Positions 36,463-51,560 of a DNA stretch of 64,000 bases are shown piece after piece (position 1 is the stretch's first letter; the number at the start of each line of letters is the position of its first letter). The stretch is from positions 1,097,526-1,161,525 of the forward strand of contig CAJNOI010000006.1 of assembly GCA_905250115.1 (NCBI GenBank), read 5' to 3'. The position numbers were made by a program, and so were the translations under genes. The notes beneath the pieces are model-generated. The model had not been told where the DNA came from and did not search any database. It was given only the letters and a program-made list of their open reading frames with translations. This stretch comes from Adineta steineri. Its lineage: Eukaryota; Rotifera; Eurotatoria; Adinetida; Adinetidae.

Positions 36463-39400
36463 TTAACACCGTTCGGAAGTTGTCCGTCGATTTGGTTGTC
36501 TTGGTGGTACACGATTACGAGATGGAAAATGTTCACCACTAGTTTTTAATGAATTTGGTATTGTTGTTATATCACTGTTAGATCCTGTTGCAGCTTCTTT
36601 TGCTGCTGCAGCTGCAATTGCTTCCGGTGCTGGAATAGTCTAAATAATATTTAAATTATAAAAAGAAAAACAAATGTAAGAATTTTCTTTTTACTATAAT
36701 TCCTGATTTAGTTGGATAAAATTGCTGTGGAAATGAAGCACCATCAACACGAAAATCTTCAAGACGTTTATAATTTTTCAAAATCTCTTCAAGTTTTGGA
36801 TTAATCTTTGGTTTTCGTCGAGAATATTTTAGAAAAGCCCAAAATTTCTCTAAACCATATAATTGACCTAAATATAAAATAGTATTTAATAAAAAAGATA
36901 AATAAATTCTTTTTTAATTGTACCAGCTTCATGATCACGAAGTGTTTCATTTTCAAAATCTTCGAGTACTTCCTGACGAAAATGTTTTTCAAGACCATAT
37001 GTATAAAAACGAAAAAGACATTCAAGACCATATCTATAAATGTAAACAATTAAAAAATTTTCTACATAAAATAAATATCAAAACATACCGATGACCTGTT
37101 TTGCCATCATCAACAGAATACTGTTTAAATTCGTTGTACATACGTCGATTAAAATTTTCACGTAAGAAAAATGACCAAAAACGATATAATGTATTCATTT
37201 CCATAGATTGACCAGGGCCACATTTCGTTCGTTCTACAATTACAATTAAAAGTTAGTTCGTTTAAACATAGAATTCTATACAAATATATCTTTTCACATT
37301 CGATACGTGTTATTTTAGTTATAGGACATATTGAAATACAGTATGAACGGAAAACAACGAGGAAAAGAAAGCGAATTCTAAATTCTTGTTTTTTAGAGCT
37401 AATGCTTTTGATAGCGTCAAACTTCGTCGAAAATTATTTAAAATCTATTCAATCTATATTCATACTCAGCATAATTTACTTTCACACAAAACTACGTTTC
37501 AGTCGACCGAACAATTATTTCTCCATATTATTTATACATGAAAGCATTCATGCATAAGATTAATACTATAGAATTGCTAATCTCCTATCTATAATATGAA
37601 AAAAAATATTTCTTTCGTTTATATTACCATCAAGACATTGTTGTTTATATTTTAAGTAAACTTGTTGTGTAAAACCATTCTGTTGTAATAATGAATGAGA
37701 TGGATGTTGGAATTGAGGAATTTCAACTGGTGTTGAACCATAATAATCATATAAATTCGAATTACTACCATAAGTATTACCATACCAATAATGGGAATCA
37801 TTGTATGATGATGAATATTGATCATAGAAATCTTGTTGTCGACTTCTACATATAAAGAGAATAAATTATGCACAATATTATTTAGATATATATATATAGC
37901 GTGAGTCAATAGTTCCTTCTTAAAAGATTTCTTGAAAAACATTATCTATGGTCAAAATCCAATATTTTTCTTCGAAGATTTCAACTATCTAAGTTATAGA
38001 TCTATACATTTTGTGCCAAAAATCTGTTTAGAAATTTATCAATATATAAACTCTTGTAGAATTCAACGATGTCTATCTAGTCGTATGAAAACATCAAAGT
38101 AAAAATGCTTGGCAGGTTGGCTTTAAGCTATTAGCATCTTACGAAACAAGCAAAATTTTTCAAGTAGAAATTCTTACGTAGCACTAGTAGTTGTATTGCT
38201 TCTCTGTTTTGTTGTTGCTGCTGTTGTTGTAGTTGTCGTTGTCGTGGTAGTTGTTGCTGTCGTAGCTGTTGATGTATGACCACGAGAATCAAATACCCAA
38301 CCAACTGAACTTTCCACCGGTGGATGTTCACTATGACGAGTTTTACGTTTCAGTCCAGGTGTCTATTCATATAAGAAATAATACTTTACTATCTGATATC
38401 CTCTTCGATCAAAAAACAAAAACTTACATCTGGTTTAACAACAGGAGCATCTTTTGTAACTGGATAAAATCGAGCAATATTTTTCGCACGTGAATGTGGT
38501 GTTCGTGGTTCTTCTGGATGTTCATTAGATGCTTGTGAACGTTGTTTTTTCTCATTTGTAGTTGTTGTTGTTGGTTTTGTAGTTGATGGAACACCGGCAT
38601 TGCTATTATTAGGTAATGAATGTGATACAAAATCGTTTGCTGTAGCTTGTAACAAATTTTGTTGTTGTTGTTGCTGTTGAGTTGAAACTGGTAAATGTTT
38701 TGGACGAAAAAATGGTTCAACTTGTGGTGGTGCACGATTAGTTGAACGAACAATCGCTATAGCTGGACTACGAAGTTGTTTTTCATTTGCTTTTGTTGTT
38801 GATTGATTATTTTCTATGGAGAAAAAAACGAAGACTAATGATATTTCACGATTACTAAGAATAAAGAATAAATACCTTTATCAGCTTGTGATTGAGAAGT
38901 TTCATTGTCATCTTCATCATCATCATCATCATCATCAAGATTAAGTTTTCTTCCACTTGTTGATTGAGATTGATTTGATGCTTTACGTATTGCATCCATT
39001 TCATCTTGACTGATTAATTTCACTGTTTTTTCATTCTGATATATACAAAAAAAAATATTTTATTAACAAAATCAGACTACAAGAGAAATACATACTGTTG
39101 CTGTTGTTGTAGTTGTTGTTGTCGTTGTTGCTGCTGCTGGTCGATCATGCCATAATTCTTCTTCATACCATCTTAAACCATCATCAATGATTTTTGCTAT
39201 TTCAGCTGTCATTCGTGCTCGTGGTGTATATTCACCAGTACGATCATGATTTTTGTGATTTTGTTTACGAGTTGATGGAGGTGTTGGTGTTATAATAAGA
39301 ATTTTATCAATATCATCATCATCTAATTCAAAATCTGAATCATCTTTTTCTCTTTAAAAAAAGAAATCATAATACAAATTAAAATAAATAAAACAATTGA

Positions 39401-41514
39401 AAATAAAATACGTACGATTCTTCATGTAAGTCAAGTGTTAATGATGTTGTTCGACGTCGATTTTGACGATTTTGTGGAAAAAATGAAGATGGAAGATAAG
39501 ATGATAATGTATTATTGGTATTTGCATTATTTGTTTGTGTATTAGGTAATTCTTCATCAAATTGAAAATCTAATTCTTCACGATTATCCGAATGAGTATG
39601 TTGTTTTGATTGTTGCTGTTGTTGTTGTTGTTGCTGCTGTTGTGGAGTTACCTGAGACTGTTGTTGTGGTTCCTTTTTATCCTAAATTAAGAATATAAAA
39701 ATATTTGAAATTAAAAATTAATTAATTAATTAAATTACTTTTTTCTTAGTGGGTTTCTTTCGTTTAGTTGGTACATGACTCCAATCAACTTCATTCGCTG
39801 TTGATCGTCCTTTTTCTAATATATGGGATTCATCATCAAGTCCATTCAAAATTCTATTATCTAAATTGAGATAATTAGTTGATTAAAAAAATTTGTACTA
39901 TAAATTTTTAATATATATTTACTTTCATTCTCATTTTTCCACATTTTACCCGGTTGAAAATCGGGGACATCAGGATTAAGTGCGGTTAAATGATTACTAA
40001 CATCCATAATAAGTGGCCAACGTGTTGGCTCAGTTCGACAACGTACCATACATTTATCATTCAATTCAACAATAAGACTATCTTTAACAGCCTAGAAGAA
40101 GAAGAAATAATAATATTAAGTTTATTTAAAAATAAAAATTTTATTCAAACATACTTCAGCTATAAAACTAATATCATCACATAGTGTTTGAACTCGATTA
40201 AAGCTTGCAATAAGTGATAATGGTACATAACCATCTTTAGACATTTGTTGTCGAAGAAATATATCTGCTTCAAGATTTTCTGTACTAAAATAATATTCAC
40301 TAAAAATATGAAAAAAAAACAAAATAGTAATTTATATATTCATTTTCTTTTCTTTAATCTATATTATTTACACTTGACGTCGTAGAAGCTCTTTTAATTG
40401 TTGTTCAGTGTAAGATGGTACTAGTGGAATTGTATATTCATCTGTATTAATATCAACATTACTTAAAGGTATATCAGTAGCTGGTGGTGGTGTTGTTGAT
40501 TGATAATAATAAGCACCTTCTATATACGGCAATACAAAAGAACAATCGTCAACAACTACTGCTTCATCATCAAAGATAAAATTATGCACATCACGTTTCA
40601 TAGTTGCTACATGAGAATTATTAACGCCTGCTATATCTGAACCGTCTGGCAAATAAAAATATATAAATAGAAAATAATAAGAATAAGAATATAATATAAT
40701 ATACTTGTTGCATCTTCAGTTTCTATAGTTGGATCAACACCAAGTGGTCCTGCAATTTTCTTTTTTCGTTTATTTTGTTTCTCATAATGCCATGGAGCTC
40801 CATTATCACCTCGACCTCCTTGATCATAATCTAATGAAATAAAAATAATTTGTTTTACAAAATATAATTAAAGATAAAGATTTATATACAATAATACGAA
40901 TAATAATCTTGATACGCATCATAAGCTTGTTGATATGCAGCTGCGGCTGTTGCTGCCGTAGCAGCAGTCGTACGATTTTTACGACTTTTCTTTGGTGCAG
41001 CTCCATCAAGACTACGTGTACGATTTCGACTACCGCCACGTCCACCACGTGAACTACGATTACCACGACTTCCTTTTGTCGAAGTTGTTGTTTTTGTTGT
41101 TGATGTTGCTGGACGATGAGCACCATTTTGAGCATTATTGGCATTTGATGTTTCACATTCATCATTATCTTCTTGTTGATCTAATGGTAATGGTAACCAT
41201 TTTTGTTTGCCTTTCTTTTTACGTGTTCGAGGTGTATTTGGTTGAGATGTTCCATTTTCATTAGATACTGTTTGTTCATTCGATGTTATTGATGATTCTA
41301 CAGTTGCTTCGGCAAGACTAGGCCAATCTTTAGGCTATAGAAAAAAGAATATAAAATAGAATGAAGATTATAGGAAATATATTTTTTTCGTTCTCACTGG
41401 TAAAAGAGCAGTGTCAGGTGGTGTATCTGTTGAAGTATTATTAGAATTTGTCGTTGAGGATTGTCGCCAAGCTGAACAGCTGGTTAAGTTTGATACGGCT
41501 GTTTCGTTTGGCAT
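36463..41514 (-). CDS. LARP1: La-related protein 1, TOP-mRNA translation regulator
   Basis: Binds the cap and 5' end of TOP mRNAs through its DM15 region and the poly(A) tail through its La module, acting downstream of TORC1. Seventeen exons: 41514-41398, 41334-40890, 40830-40705, 40645-40372, 40299-40155, 40091-39923, 39860-39739, 39681-39416, 39351-39096, 39035-38876, 38813-38428, 38362-38178, 37845-37628, 37233-37089, 37033-36924, 36867-36695, 36639-36463; about 1157 residues. The La motif spans about residues 305-395 ([23 protein letters not shown]-like [19 protein letters not shown]). A conserved middle block reads [10 protein letters not shown] and [18 protein letters not shown]15 repeats begin near residue 930 ([20 protein letters not shown]) and continue with [38 protein letters not shown] and [14 protein letters not shown]. 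An RGG-like basic stretch precedes the La motif. Gln, Thr and Asp runs in the linkers come from in-frame trinucleotide repeats. Confidence 0.95.
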
Positions 41515-42629
41515 AATGCCTCGAAATTTAATTTTATTCTGAAAACGAAATAAGAAGGAATAGAACAATTAAAAACAAAACAAAATTTGATTAGAACTTT
41601 TTCATCTAAATTAATAGATAATATTAAAAATTACGCCATTATTTATATTTTACGCAGTTATTAAAAATAAAAATGATCATTATCAGATATTGACAGAGAA
41701 AGTTAGAGCAATATGAACACGTGAGGATAACTTCTATAGTTTTTTTGTTTTGTTTATTTACTATGTCCATATGCATTTACATCAGGTGCGTATTTTATCT
41801 TTCGAATGGTAAATTATGGATCATACAATATACGTCTCATTGGTAAATTGTTTGTAACCTTTGAACCAAAGAAAAATAATAATTATGATATATTATAGAC
41901 CTCACTAAGAAAATATTTATTTTGTAATGAAATTATAATTGTGAAATTTAGAATTTCATAAGATGCAGAAAATAAAATGAAAGTACGAACTGTAGTATGA
42001 TATTGATGTCGCTATAATCGAACAAATTATTGAGTATTATTCAAATGTAGTTGAGTACAGTAGTGCATCTTGGATTAGATTTTCATATATTGATAATCAC
42101 GATTCAATTATATGAATGAATTTGAATAGAACTAAATAGAAGGACATCTATATGTCATATCAAATATATGGCAACGATGGAAAGTGAAAGGAATTACTGT
42201 AGTAATAGAAAAATTCTTTACGTACAAATATCTAGAAGATAAAATCGACAATTGAGTTTAAGAAATGTTCTCTTCATTCATCTAAATAATAGATTCTGTC
42301 AGAAATCATTTGTTTTCACTCATAACAATCACATGAATAGTTTTGTTATTTTATCTTAACAACACATTTCATAAACTATGGTTCTTTTTTGTATTGATTA
42401 TTAAATTTCTCAAAAATAAACATTTCTTTTCTGATGTAAACGCTCAAGAATATATAATTTAAACTATCTGAAGAATCTTTTTTGTTTTGATCCGCTACAA
42501 TTTATTTCATTGATAAATAAAACAGAAATATTATCATTTAAGGTACAATGACTTATAGTGTTATCATCATTATTTGATAAAACACATCAAAATTTTATTT
42601 CTACAATATTATTACATAAAAAACAATAA
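41515..42629. other. Intergenic region between LARP1 and the GPCR
   Basis: About 1.1 kb of AT-rich DNA containing the LARP1 5' region and the GPCR 3' UTR. No other coding or RNA feature seen. Confidence 0.5.
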
Positions 42630-43401
42630 TCATATATGTTCATTAATCATTGTTAGTGATGGTTTTCCTTTTTTTTCTATATCAGCAAAAGTTACAAAAC
42701 GTGTTGTTGATTTATTCGTTGTACGAGGTAATACAACACTTGCATCTTCTTCATCTATATCGTTCAATTGTTGCCTGTCTAATCTATTGGGTATAACTGA
42801 TGTTAATTCTGCTCTTGAAGCAGTTGTTGTTGTTTTTGTTGATGAGGAGGAGGATGACGATGATGTTAATCTATAACAGCATGGGTAAAGTGCATAAAAT
42901 TCTCGTCGAAAACTACGATTAATATAATTATAAATAACAGGATTCATCCAAGCTGATAATGATGATATTAAATATGAAGGTATTAATAAATATCCATAAA
43001 CAAAATCTGAATCATTGAGTAGAATTGCTTCATTGTGTTCTAAATAAATTTGTAGAACAGTTAATGGTAACCATGAAATAGTAAAAAGAGCAGCAACACA
43101 TATTAATAATTTTTTACTACGATGAAAACGTCGTTCACTATGTGATTGACTTCGAGGTGTTGGCACTATATATGTTCCAACAAAAGAAGAAGATGATGAA
43201 CGATGATCTTGTCTATCTAAAACAATTGTATCTTGATAATGTTCATGTTGATGAAATGTATTACGAAAACGTGTTAATATATGATTTGCTTTCGTTTCAT
43301 TTGGAACTATTGTTACAGATACTTCATCGCAACTTGCAGATTCATGTTCAGTTATTTCATCGAGTGGTTGTAGTTTAGAGTCTTTTTTTTGTCGTTTATT
43401 G

Positions 43402-43439
<38 letters not shown>

Positions 43440-44336
43440 ATTTGTTGGACGATATGTTTGATATACACGCATTTGTTTCATACGTCGTTTAAGAAAACGA
43501 CTTATTGAATAACAACTCACAGATACAAATAAAAATGGTACTAAATATTGTACAATTATAACGATATATGAAAATGTACGCATCCATACATTAGGATCGG
43601 AAAGACAATAATGAACTTGTCTCCTATTACATTTATCCATATGCAGCATTGCTAAAGCTGCTATATGATTGTGAGTTGATTCATTTGTTGACGAATTAAT
43701 TTGTGAAATGGGAAATGATGGCATGGGAGGTGGTTCAGGGATTACCTGGACTTCTCGAGCAATAAATTCTGGTATAGCTATTAATATTGAGACCATCCAA
43801 AGTAGAATAAGTATTATAATAGTACAACGTCGGTCGAATTTTTTTTTAATAACAATAAAAAACCAACGTTCAACAGCGATAATAGCAACAGTAAATGTTG
43901 ATACAAGTGCTGTTAATGTTGGAGTAAAATGAACAAATTTACAAAGAAATGCTCCAAATACCCAATGTTCAAGTAATGCAGCAGATATTGTCATTGGAAT
44001 AGATACACATAGAACAATTAAATCATTTAAACCTTAAAAATTTCATAAAAAACAAAAAATGATAGAATGTCATTTTGTTTCTTTCTAAAAAGAATTTTTT
44101 TTTAACTTACAAAGATTCATTAAAAATGTATTTGTAATTGATCGTAATTTTTTTTGTTGAAAAAATATAAGACATACGCTTATATTTCCAAATACACCAA
44201 AACAAAATGGGAGTAAATAAATAATATATATTAATATAGTTACAGATAGTGAAAATCTTAATTTAACTATTGGCGAATTGTCAGTAAAATGATCACCACA
44301 ATCATGATCACTACTGTTCATTAAATTTAACGCCAT
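42630..44336 (-). CDS. Class A (rhodopsin-like) GPCR, probable neuropeptide receptor
   Basis: Exons 44336-44111 and 44032-42630, joined in phase within NLCLNDLIVL (TM2), give 542 residues. The N-terminus has an N-glycosylation sequon (NSS). TM1 contains GVFGNISVCLIF, with the family Asn. The TM3 Cys is in FGAFLCKF and its extracellular partner in RQVHYCLSD. The TM3 end reads ERW in place of DRY. TM6 has FTISWLPLTV and TM7 ends NPVIYNYINRSFRREF; a double Cys just after (YPCC) is a possible palmitoylation site. The third intracellular loop is very long (about 120 residues) with a poly-Asn run and Ser-rich stretches. The SWLP and NPVIY pattern is typical of peptide receptors (NPY/NPFF/tachykinin-like); the ligand cannot be told from sequence. 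Confidence 0.88.
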
Positions 44337-46830
44337 ACGTTGTTTAAGATTTCACTAGAATTTGTAGATGAGAAGAAAAACAAAATTCTAGAATAAAAGA
44401 CAAAACATTTATTTTATTTTTTTATGTACCTCCTCATTAAAAAGAACAAAGATAAAGCTAAATAAATTAGTTTTGTTAGATTATATGAATCTCTCAAAAA
44501 ATGTAAGTGCAGTCTAGAAAAATGCATTCACTTAAATGTTATTTTTATCTTATAAAACTTTCTAATCCGCTGATCTTACTTACTTATACGTAAACATTTA
44601 ATTGAGGAAAAAAAACCGGTAACAGTGTTAATATAGGAAACAAGTACCAGTTAGACATGTGAAGTTAAGCTTCCTTTTCATACTTTATCAAAGAAAAAGC
44701 AACTTTATATTGAATAAAAACGATTTACAATTAATTAAACGAAATCCTTTTCTTTTTTTTTATTCAAAAGAATTGCATAATTATTTATGTATTACATTAT
44801 CTTTCTTATTAAAAAAAGAAATATGATGATGACATTTTATTTACATTTATTCAAACTTTTATTTTTCTCATCAAATAAATAATTATATATAACTACTGTC
44901 GTTTATAATAAATACTAATACATTCAGTTGTCCCAAAAGACGAATATATAATTATTTACCATTTACTATTTCTTCTAAGAATTTATAGGAATAAGAAGAA
45001 AAAAAGAAGAACAAGAACTTAACTGTATATAAAAAAAGTAATCTTTTATTGTACGATAAAAATTATGTTCAATTATTAGTTGTCAATAGTTAATAAAATA
45101 GCTAAGTTAATACTAATGATAACTGACACTTATAAACATGTTCATGTCCGATTAGCACTGTAGATCTGTCATCATCTAGGAGTTGTTTTCTTTTTACTTA
45201 TATTTTATTCTGACGTCGAAAAAGGGAAAGCTGTCAACATTTTTCTACTTTTATATTAATAATATCCTTATAAAACATGCTCATCAATGTGCGTGAATAA
45301 CTTGTAAGACCGAACATCCGTTAAGAAATTCTAATGGTAAAGAATAATACTTAGGTTAGAGGGAAAGAAAAAGTACATCATATTATGACAGAAAAATAAA
45401 AAATGATCGATGACAAATGGCGAGCATCTTTCAGCTGCATATATATTAACCAGACGTAGCAAATAGACTATTCTATGAAGACTCGTTTTCATACTATAGT
45501 TATATATACTTTGCGGACAAAATAATATCTTTTACTAAATATTAAATCATCCGTTTTCCTATTATTTTATCTCAACATGTTTCTCTATTTCATTAACTTC
45601 CTCTACTTCATGTAATAATGAGTCTAAAGTGAACGTACCTTCATTTATTTATTATCGACGTATAAGCTCAGTCGGTTCATCTTTTCTCTTTAAACTTTTT
45701 GAAGTCACGAGTACTGGGTACACTCTTCTATCATGTCTTAGGATTATTTACAATAAACTGCCTTAAAGTCTATAGTTACTATTCAAAACTTATTATTAAC
45801 AAATCAAAGGATGTTACAATATTAATCTTATTGAATTTTTTGTTTTCCATTGAAAGTTTTCTAACAAATTTCACTTTCTAAGACAATAATACTAATCTTT
45901 ATTTTTCCTAACATTATGTAATTAATAAAACAATCTTATATATTATGCTAACATATTAATCTATAGAACGACGTCAATGAAACTAAAATAAGCATATACA
46001 TATATTGATATTGTTATTTATTCATTTATTTCTCAAAGGATTTTATCTTTACTAATTCAGTTGTTACTATTACCTTAAAATTACATTAATATATAATAAG
46101 ATGATAAGCATATATTAGAAAACATTCAAAAGTTAGCTTATCGGAAACAAAAATATATAAATACAAAAAAGTGTTAGGACAAAAAAAGGCCAAACGAAGT
46201 ACATAGATATATATATCTAACACTAATGGTTTTTCGACAATGATGAATTGATATTATGAATATGTATTTCGGAAAGGAAAAGGAAATAATGAGATATATT
46301 TTATGACAATAAACTGCTTACTTCTAGGTTCTTCTTTTCTTCTCGTTTACTAACGAAACTTATGTCGTCCTAAATACATTTTTATTATAGAACAAAAAAA
46401 CTAAAAGAATGTCTCTATCAATTCTTAACAAAAACATAGAGAAAGAGAGAGAGAGAGAGTAGAAAAGAAAGGAATAAGTCTTTTTCCTTCTTCTTCATGA
46501 TTATCATGCGCTAAAATAATCAATCATAATGTATTTGATATGAGAAAAACAATTTCATTTGTAAAGAGTTCTATGTAAAATAAAAAAAAAGACAAACGAG
46601 TCTACCGTCTCATTGTTATATTTTTCTCTCACTATTTATGTCAATTTAGTCTTTTTTCTTTTTCTAGTTTTTAAGAGAAAAAAAACACTTGATGTATAAT
46701 TAAGTTTTAGCGGAAGGATATCTAAAAACAACAGGCAAAAATAATTATATATACCTTCCTTGCTTCTAGTTCTTATGCAATAATTATGTATACAACAGCA
46801 AAAGAAACAGTTACGAACAATAAAGAGACA

Positions 46831-46866
<36 letters not shown>

Positions 46867-49800
46867 TTTTACATAATTGGTAATGTTTACTTTTAGTTCT
46901 ATCTGATTAAACAAAACTATTAAAAGTAATTATTTTTCTTCGAAACACAATCATTTTTTGTAAATAGTTTTTATTGACTTACTATACATTGTTAATATTA
47001 TAGTATAAATACTTAGTTGACGTTTGAGAAATTATCAGATTAATATCTACGTGAGATCTTGTTTAATCCTTTTTTGCTATACAGATAAAATTTATCCTAT
47101 AAATTTAAAGTATCTAAGTCATTATAGTACAATCTAACCTTAATCATAGAAATGAAGATACCCAACGGAGAAGAAGATTCTTTTTATAGGAAACGATAAC
47201 TATTGTTTATTGAAGCAGAAATACTTTTCTTATATTTACTTTTTCTTTCCTGATGTAAAATTATACTCTGTTAACATCGATCAAATTTGTTTCTACCTGA
47301 TAAAATCTGAACAATATTTTGCTTTTATAGAAAAAAAAAGAATTTAAAACATTAAAATAGATATTTAATTAATCTAGCAGAAAAGTTTAAATCTAATAAA
47401 TAATGATCTAGGTTTATGTCAAGAGAATATGGTTTTTTAATACAAAAAACCAGTCATACTTAAGCATACTTTCGAGTATCTAACAAATAATATGCTTGCA
47501 ATTATTCATACATAATTTTCTTTGATATGACTTTGAAAGAAGAACATCGGTAACAACATAATTATACTTTGCTTACTTAGTCACGTTATTTGTTTAGTGT
47601 AATTTGCAAAACAGTAATTATACATGTAGCAGAATATTCAAATTGACTAATAGGAGTTGAAACTATGAATGCGTAAGTAACATCAAAACAAAAAAAATCA
47701 TATAACTGATAAATCATAGATTACAACTTCCGAGCAAGAAAAAAAAGAAACAATATACAATTAAATATTTAAATATTCAATATTAAAAATTGTTCTATAT
47801 TATAATATAGATTTTTTAATAAAAAATTTCTGTTCTATTTCTAGTACTTACATAGGAAATACTTATATATGAATGTTAATTTCTTGTTTTTATTAAATGC
47901 GAAATATAAAAGAAAAACAAACTATGCGCATTTTATTATTCAATCAGATGAAAAAAGAATGACATTAAGCTTCATAAAGTTCAGTTGATTATCATAGTAT
48001 TGTTTTCTTTTGGGAAATATCTCGTCTGTTCATCAATTCTGTCTTATTAAAAACAAAGATTTTTGCTATGTAAAATACACTTCATATTCTCTATCAAAGA
48101 ATACAAATATATATTAGTCTTATGTAAGAATAAAAATGTTTTATATTCTTACTAATTTTACAATAATAATACCTTGAAAATCCTTTTTTTTTTAAATAAA
48201 ATCATGCATGGTTTAGGAATTAAGTATAACGTCATTTATTAACTATTTATAGAAAATAAGAGATTATATTTAAAATTAAAAAGAATAATAGTGAATTAGT
48301 CTGGAATCCTACGACTTTTAGTACAAAATTATATGCACTAGAACAATGTTCGTAATTTATAAGTCCTTACAGTCTGTTGAATATCTATTCCACCTACACT
48401 TGATTATCAATTTTTGTAAATTAGAATTATACTATCTTTCATGAAACTTACCTTTTTTAATTTGTTGGAATATAATATAATTAAGTTTTCTTGTTGCTTA
48501 CAAAAAATAATATTCTACATAACTTACTCTGTGATATGTGTGTTTCTAAAAGAAGATAGAACAGTATTAGACAAAGTTCGCTATCAACGGACATGTTATA
48601 TAATGGTAAATTCGAAAAAAATTCATCATATATAATAAGTAATTAAATAAAAGTTCTTTTTTTTCTATGTATCGAATTGATTATATCAGAAAATATTTAC
48701 ATAGCATACGAAAATATTTGAATGTGACCTGTTTAGAAAAAAAAATGTTCTCAGATGATTTCCCAAGTGACAAAAAAATCAAATATACTTGAATAGAATT
48801 AAACTTGCTTTGTTAAAATAGTGTCAAATGTATTTCCGGAATTTTTTCAAAAATGTCATTGTCACTAAATGTAAGTTTCACACTTTTAAATTATTTTTGA
48901 TTATGTCTAAAAGGTTCCTATTAATCATATTAAATCTATATCCTTCGAAAATCTAGATATCGAATAGATAAATATATTAAAAACAGCTGTATCGTTTTAA
49001 ACAGCTATTTGTTTTTTCGGTAGAAATTCTACAGTTAATCTATCGATTCTTAATCATTGCATGATTGCATTTAAAATATTAGTTTTTAATAACTATCATA
49101 TGTTTTCTATTGTCGTCTCAAGTTTGTCATATCTAATTATTTCACATGAAAAAAATAACTCAATTTCCGAAAATATTTATATTAAATATTAGAAAAAAAC
49201 ACACAACATTTCTATCATTCTTTTATTTACAGTTCAGATAGTACTAATATTATTTTATTTCATACTAGACGGAAAGAAATCATAGATTAACATACTATAT
49301 TATTTCTCTTGTCTTAATATTACTTTTACATCTGGAAAATGATAGGCAATTTAAAAAGTTTCTCTTATTCTTAATAATTGATTTTATAAGAACTCAGACA
49401 CATTTCTACTTGTATATAACTTACTAAATAATATATACTGAATACCATGTAGACTATAAAATGAATTAAATAGAAGTCTAAGAAAATTTAATTAAGTAGT
49501 CGATGATGTATTGAATTAGATAATATTGTCATGAAATAAAATAAATATATTTTGAAGAATGAAATTTGATAAAGGTTAAAAGTAATTTTTATTGACGTAT
49601 TAAGAAAGATTTGATGAGAATATGATTAGACAGACTAAATGACTTTTTCTCCTGTTGTATTTATTTATAGCATATAATATTTCCATTTAAACTTTCCTTT
49701 ACTAGATTATATGCCTAAATATAGAATTAAGCCTGTTAATTTCGTCATTTATATAGGAAATGATAGCTGTTTCAATAGGGGTCTGACGTTACGATGAAAC

Positions 49801-51560
49801 TGTTGGAATCCAAGGAAATAAAACTATGCCATTCGATTTATTACAAAAAAGGACTATTAATGCTTACATTTTCCAACAGAATTCAAGTACATCTTTTATA
49901 TTTATTTCCTCTTGGAAGAAAAAATTAGTTTTCGACAGATTTACTTTTATTTCTCATTAAATCGAATACGTATAGAATATATAAATCTATCAAAACGAAA
50001 CTCTAACATCTTTTTCTTGATGAAACAACACTACAAATTCTTGTTAAGAGATGAAATAATGTAAATGAATTTTTTCTGCATGTGAAAAACTACTGTAACA
50101 CTAAGTTTTGAAAACAAAAACAAATACTTAAAAGAAGAATTTATTTGAAATACGATGCTTTTGATTGAACACAGTTTTTCATTTAACGTTTGAAGAATAT
50201 CTTTTTTATTTAGTTTTATTGAACATTTCACAAAGTAACTTGAAAACGTTGTTTAAATCAAAGCTCTAAAACTTTGACTATTATATGCAACATATTCTGA
50301 GCCATATGTTGTTTATATTAGAGAAAATAGTCGTTAATATTTATCCTGTATGGGTAAGAAGCTGTTAAGTACAAGTTTCACATAATATAAGACTATTAGA
50401 GGTAGAGTTTCGTTTTGATAGATTAATATATTCGATATAATGAGAAACAGAATATACACGAAGTGGTCGATTTAGAAACATACTAGAAAGCTGTACTATT
50501 CGACTTTTTTATGATGTACAACAGTAGAGTTCTAAGAAAAATATATTTGTTCTTCGGCAAAGTTAGATAACTTAACTCGATATATCTATAGATAGTAAAC
50601 ATGAAGTTAATTACATTCTACTATACAAAATTTCAATCTTTTTCCTTCTATGTACAGTTCAACTAAAATATATATTTTTTTTTAACAAATTTATTCAAAA
50701 ATCGACTTACCCTTTCCACTTTTTTAACAACAAAATTAAATACTAGAAAAACTATATCCATAATTTTCTTATTTTATAAAAAGAGTAGACAGCTTTTATT
50801 ATTTAGCTTATGAATCTATGAGCAAATATAATAAAGGAAAGTGCAAAAGCAGTAGATATATTTAATGAGGACATTTTACACTTCCAACATTTGTCGGAAA
50901 ATATACATTATAAGGACATGTTTGAGTTATTTTCTCTCGCATTCCTTTATGTTCACTTCCGATAACTATAATAGGTCGTTGTAGATTAGAATCTAAGTAT
51001 AAACTTTGTACCGGAGTCTTTTTTTTTGAAAATGTGGGTGTGAGTTTAAATGAATGAGAATATAATTAATAGAGAGACAAAAATAGTATTCATATTCATA
51101 CTGTAATAAACGGTCTTCTGTCTACATTCATTAATCTCAATTAATTTAGATCTTACTTCAACAAATGTCCAAATATTGTACAATAATTCTCTAGATATTG
51201 TTCCATAATCAACTTTTTGTAAACTCTCATAATTATTTCATTTAAAAGAAATAAGTTATTCAGTCGAGCGAATGTATATATTGAAGTTCATCCTCATTTA
51301 ATACACGACATCACTATACTATAATCAAAGAGTAATCAAGTTTAAAAGCATATCTTCTTTCTGTACAAGTTGCGTGCATCGGAAATCGAAGTCCCAAGAA
51401 ATATAGATTTTATCTTTGTCTCTTTGTTCTGAATCATGATCTTTTACTTAATTGAAGACAATGTAAATCAATTACAATACTTATTATACTTGACAAATAG
51501 AATAACTTATAAAACGACTAAGTGTGTGTAAAGTATCTTTTATCAGTTTTTATCCTTTTG
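44337..51560. other. 7.2-kb gene-poor AT-rich region
   Basis: No exon with convincing coding character was found on either strand. The longest open frames are short, Leu/Ile/Phe/Lys-rich and lack ATG or splice support. Simple repeats include a (GA)n run at about 46440-46460 and an (AT)n run at 46834-46861. The part adjacent to 44336 carries the GPCR 5' region. Distant exons, long introns or non-coding RNAs cannot be excluded. Confidence 0.55.
46834..46861. repeat. (AT)n microsatellite
   Basis: Fourteen uninterrupted AT dinucleotides in the gene-poor region. Confidence 0.95.

Noticed and set aside
38160-41260. Gln-, His- and Ser-rich open frames antisense to or out of frame with LARP1
   Set aside because: They are out-of-frame or antisense readings of LARP1 trinucleotide repeats; the LARP1 exon chain is continuous without them.
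45699-45881. Open frame in the gene desert
   Set aside because: No ATG at the start, low-complexity hydrophobic composition, and no splice or similarity support.
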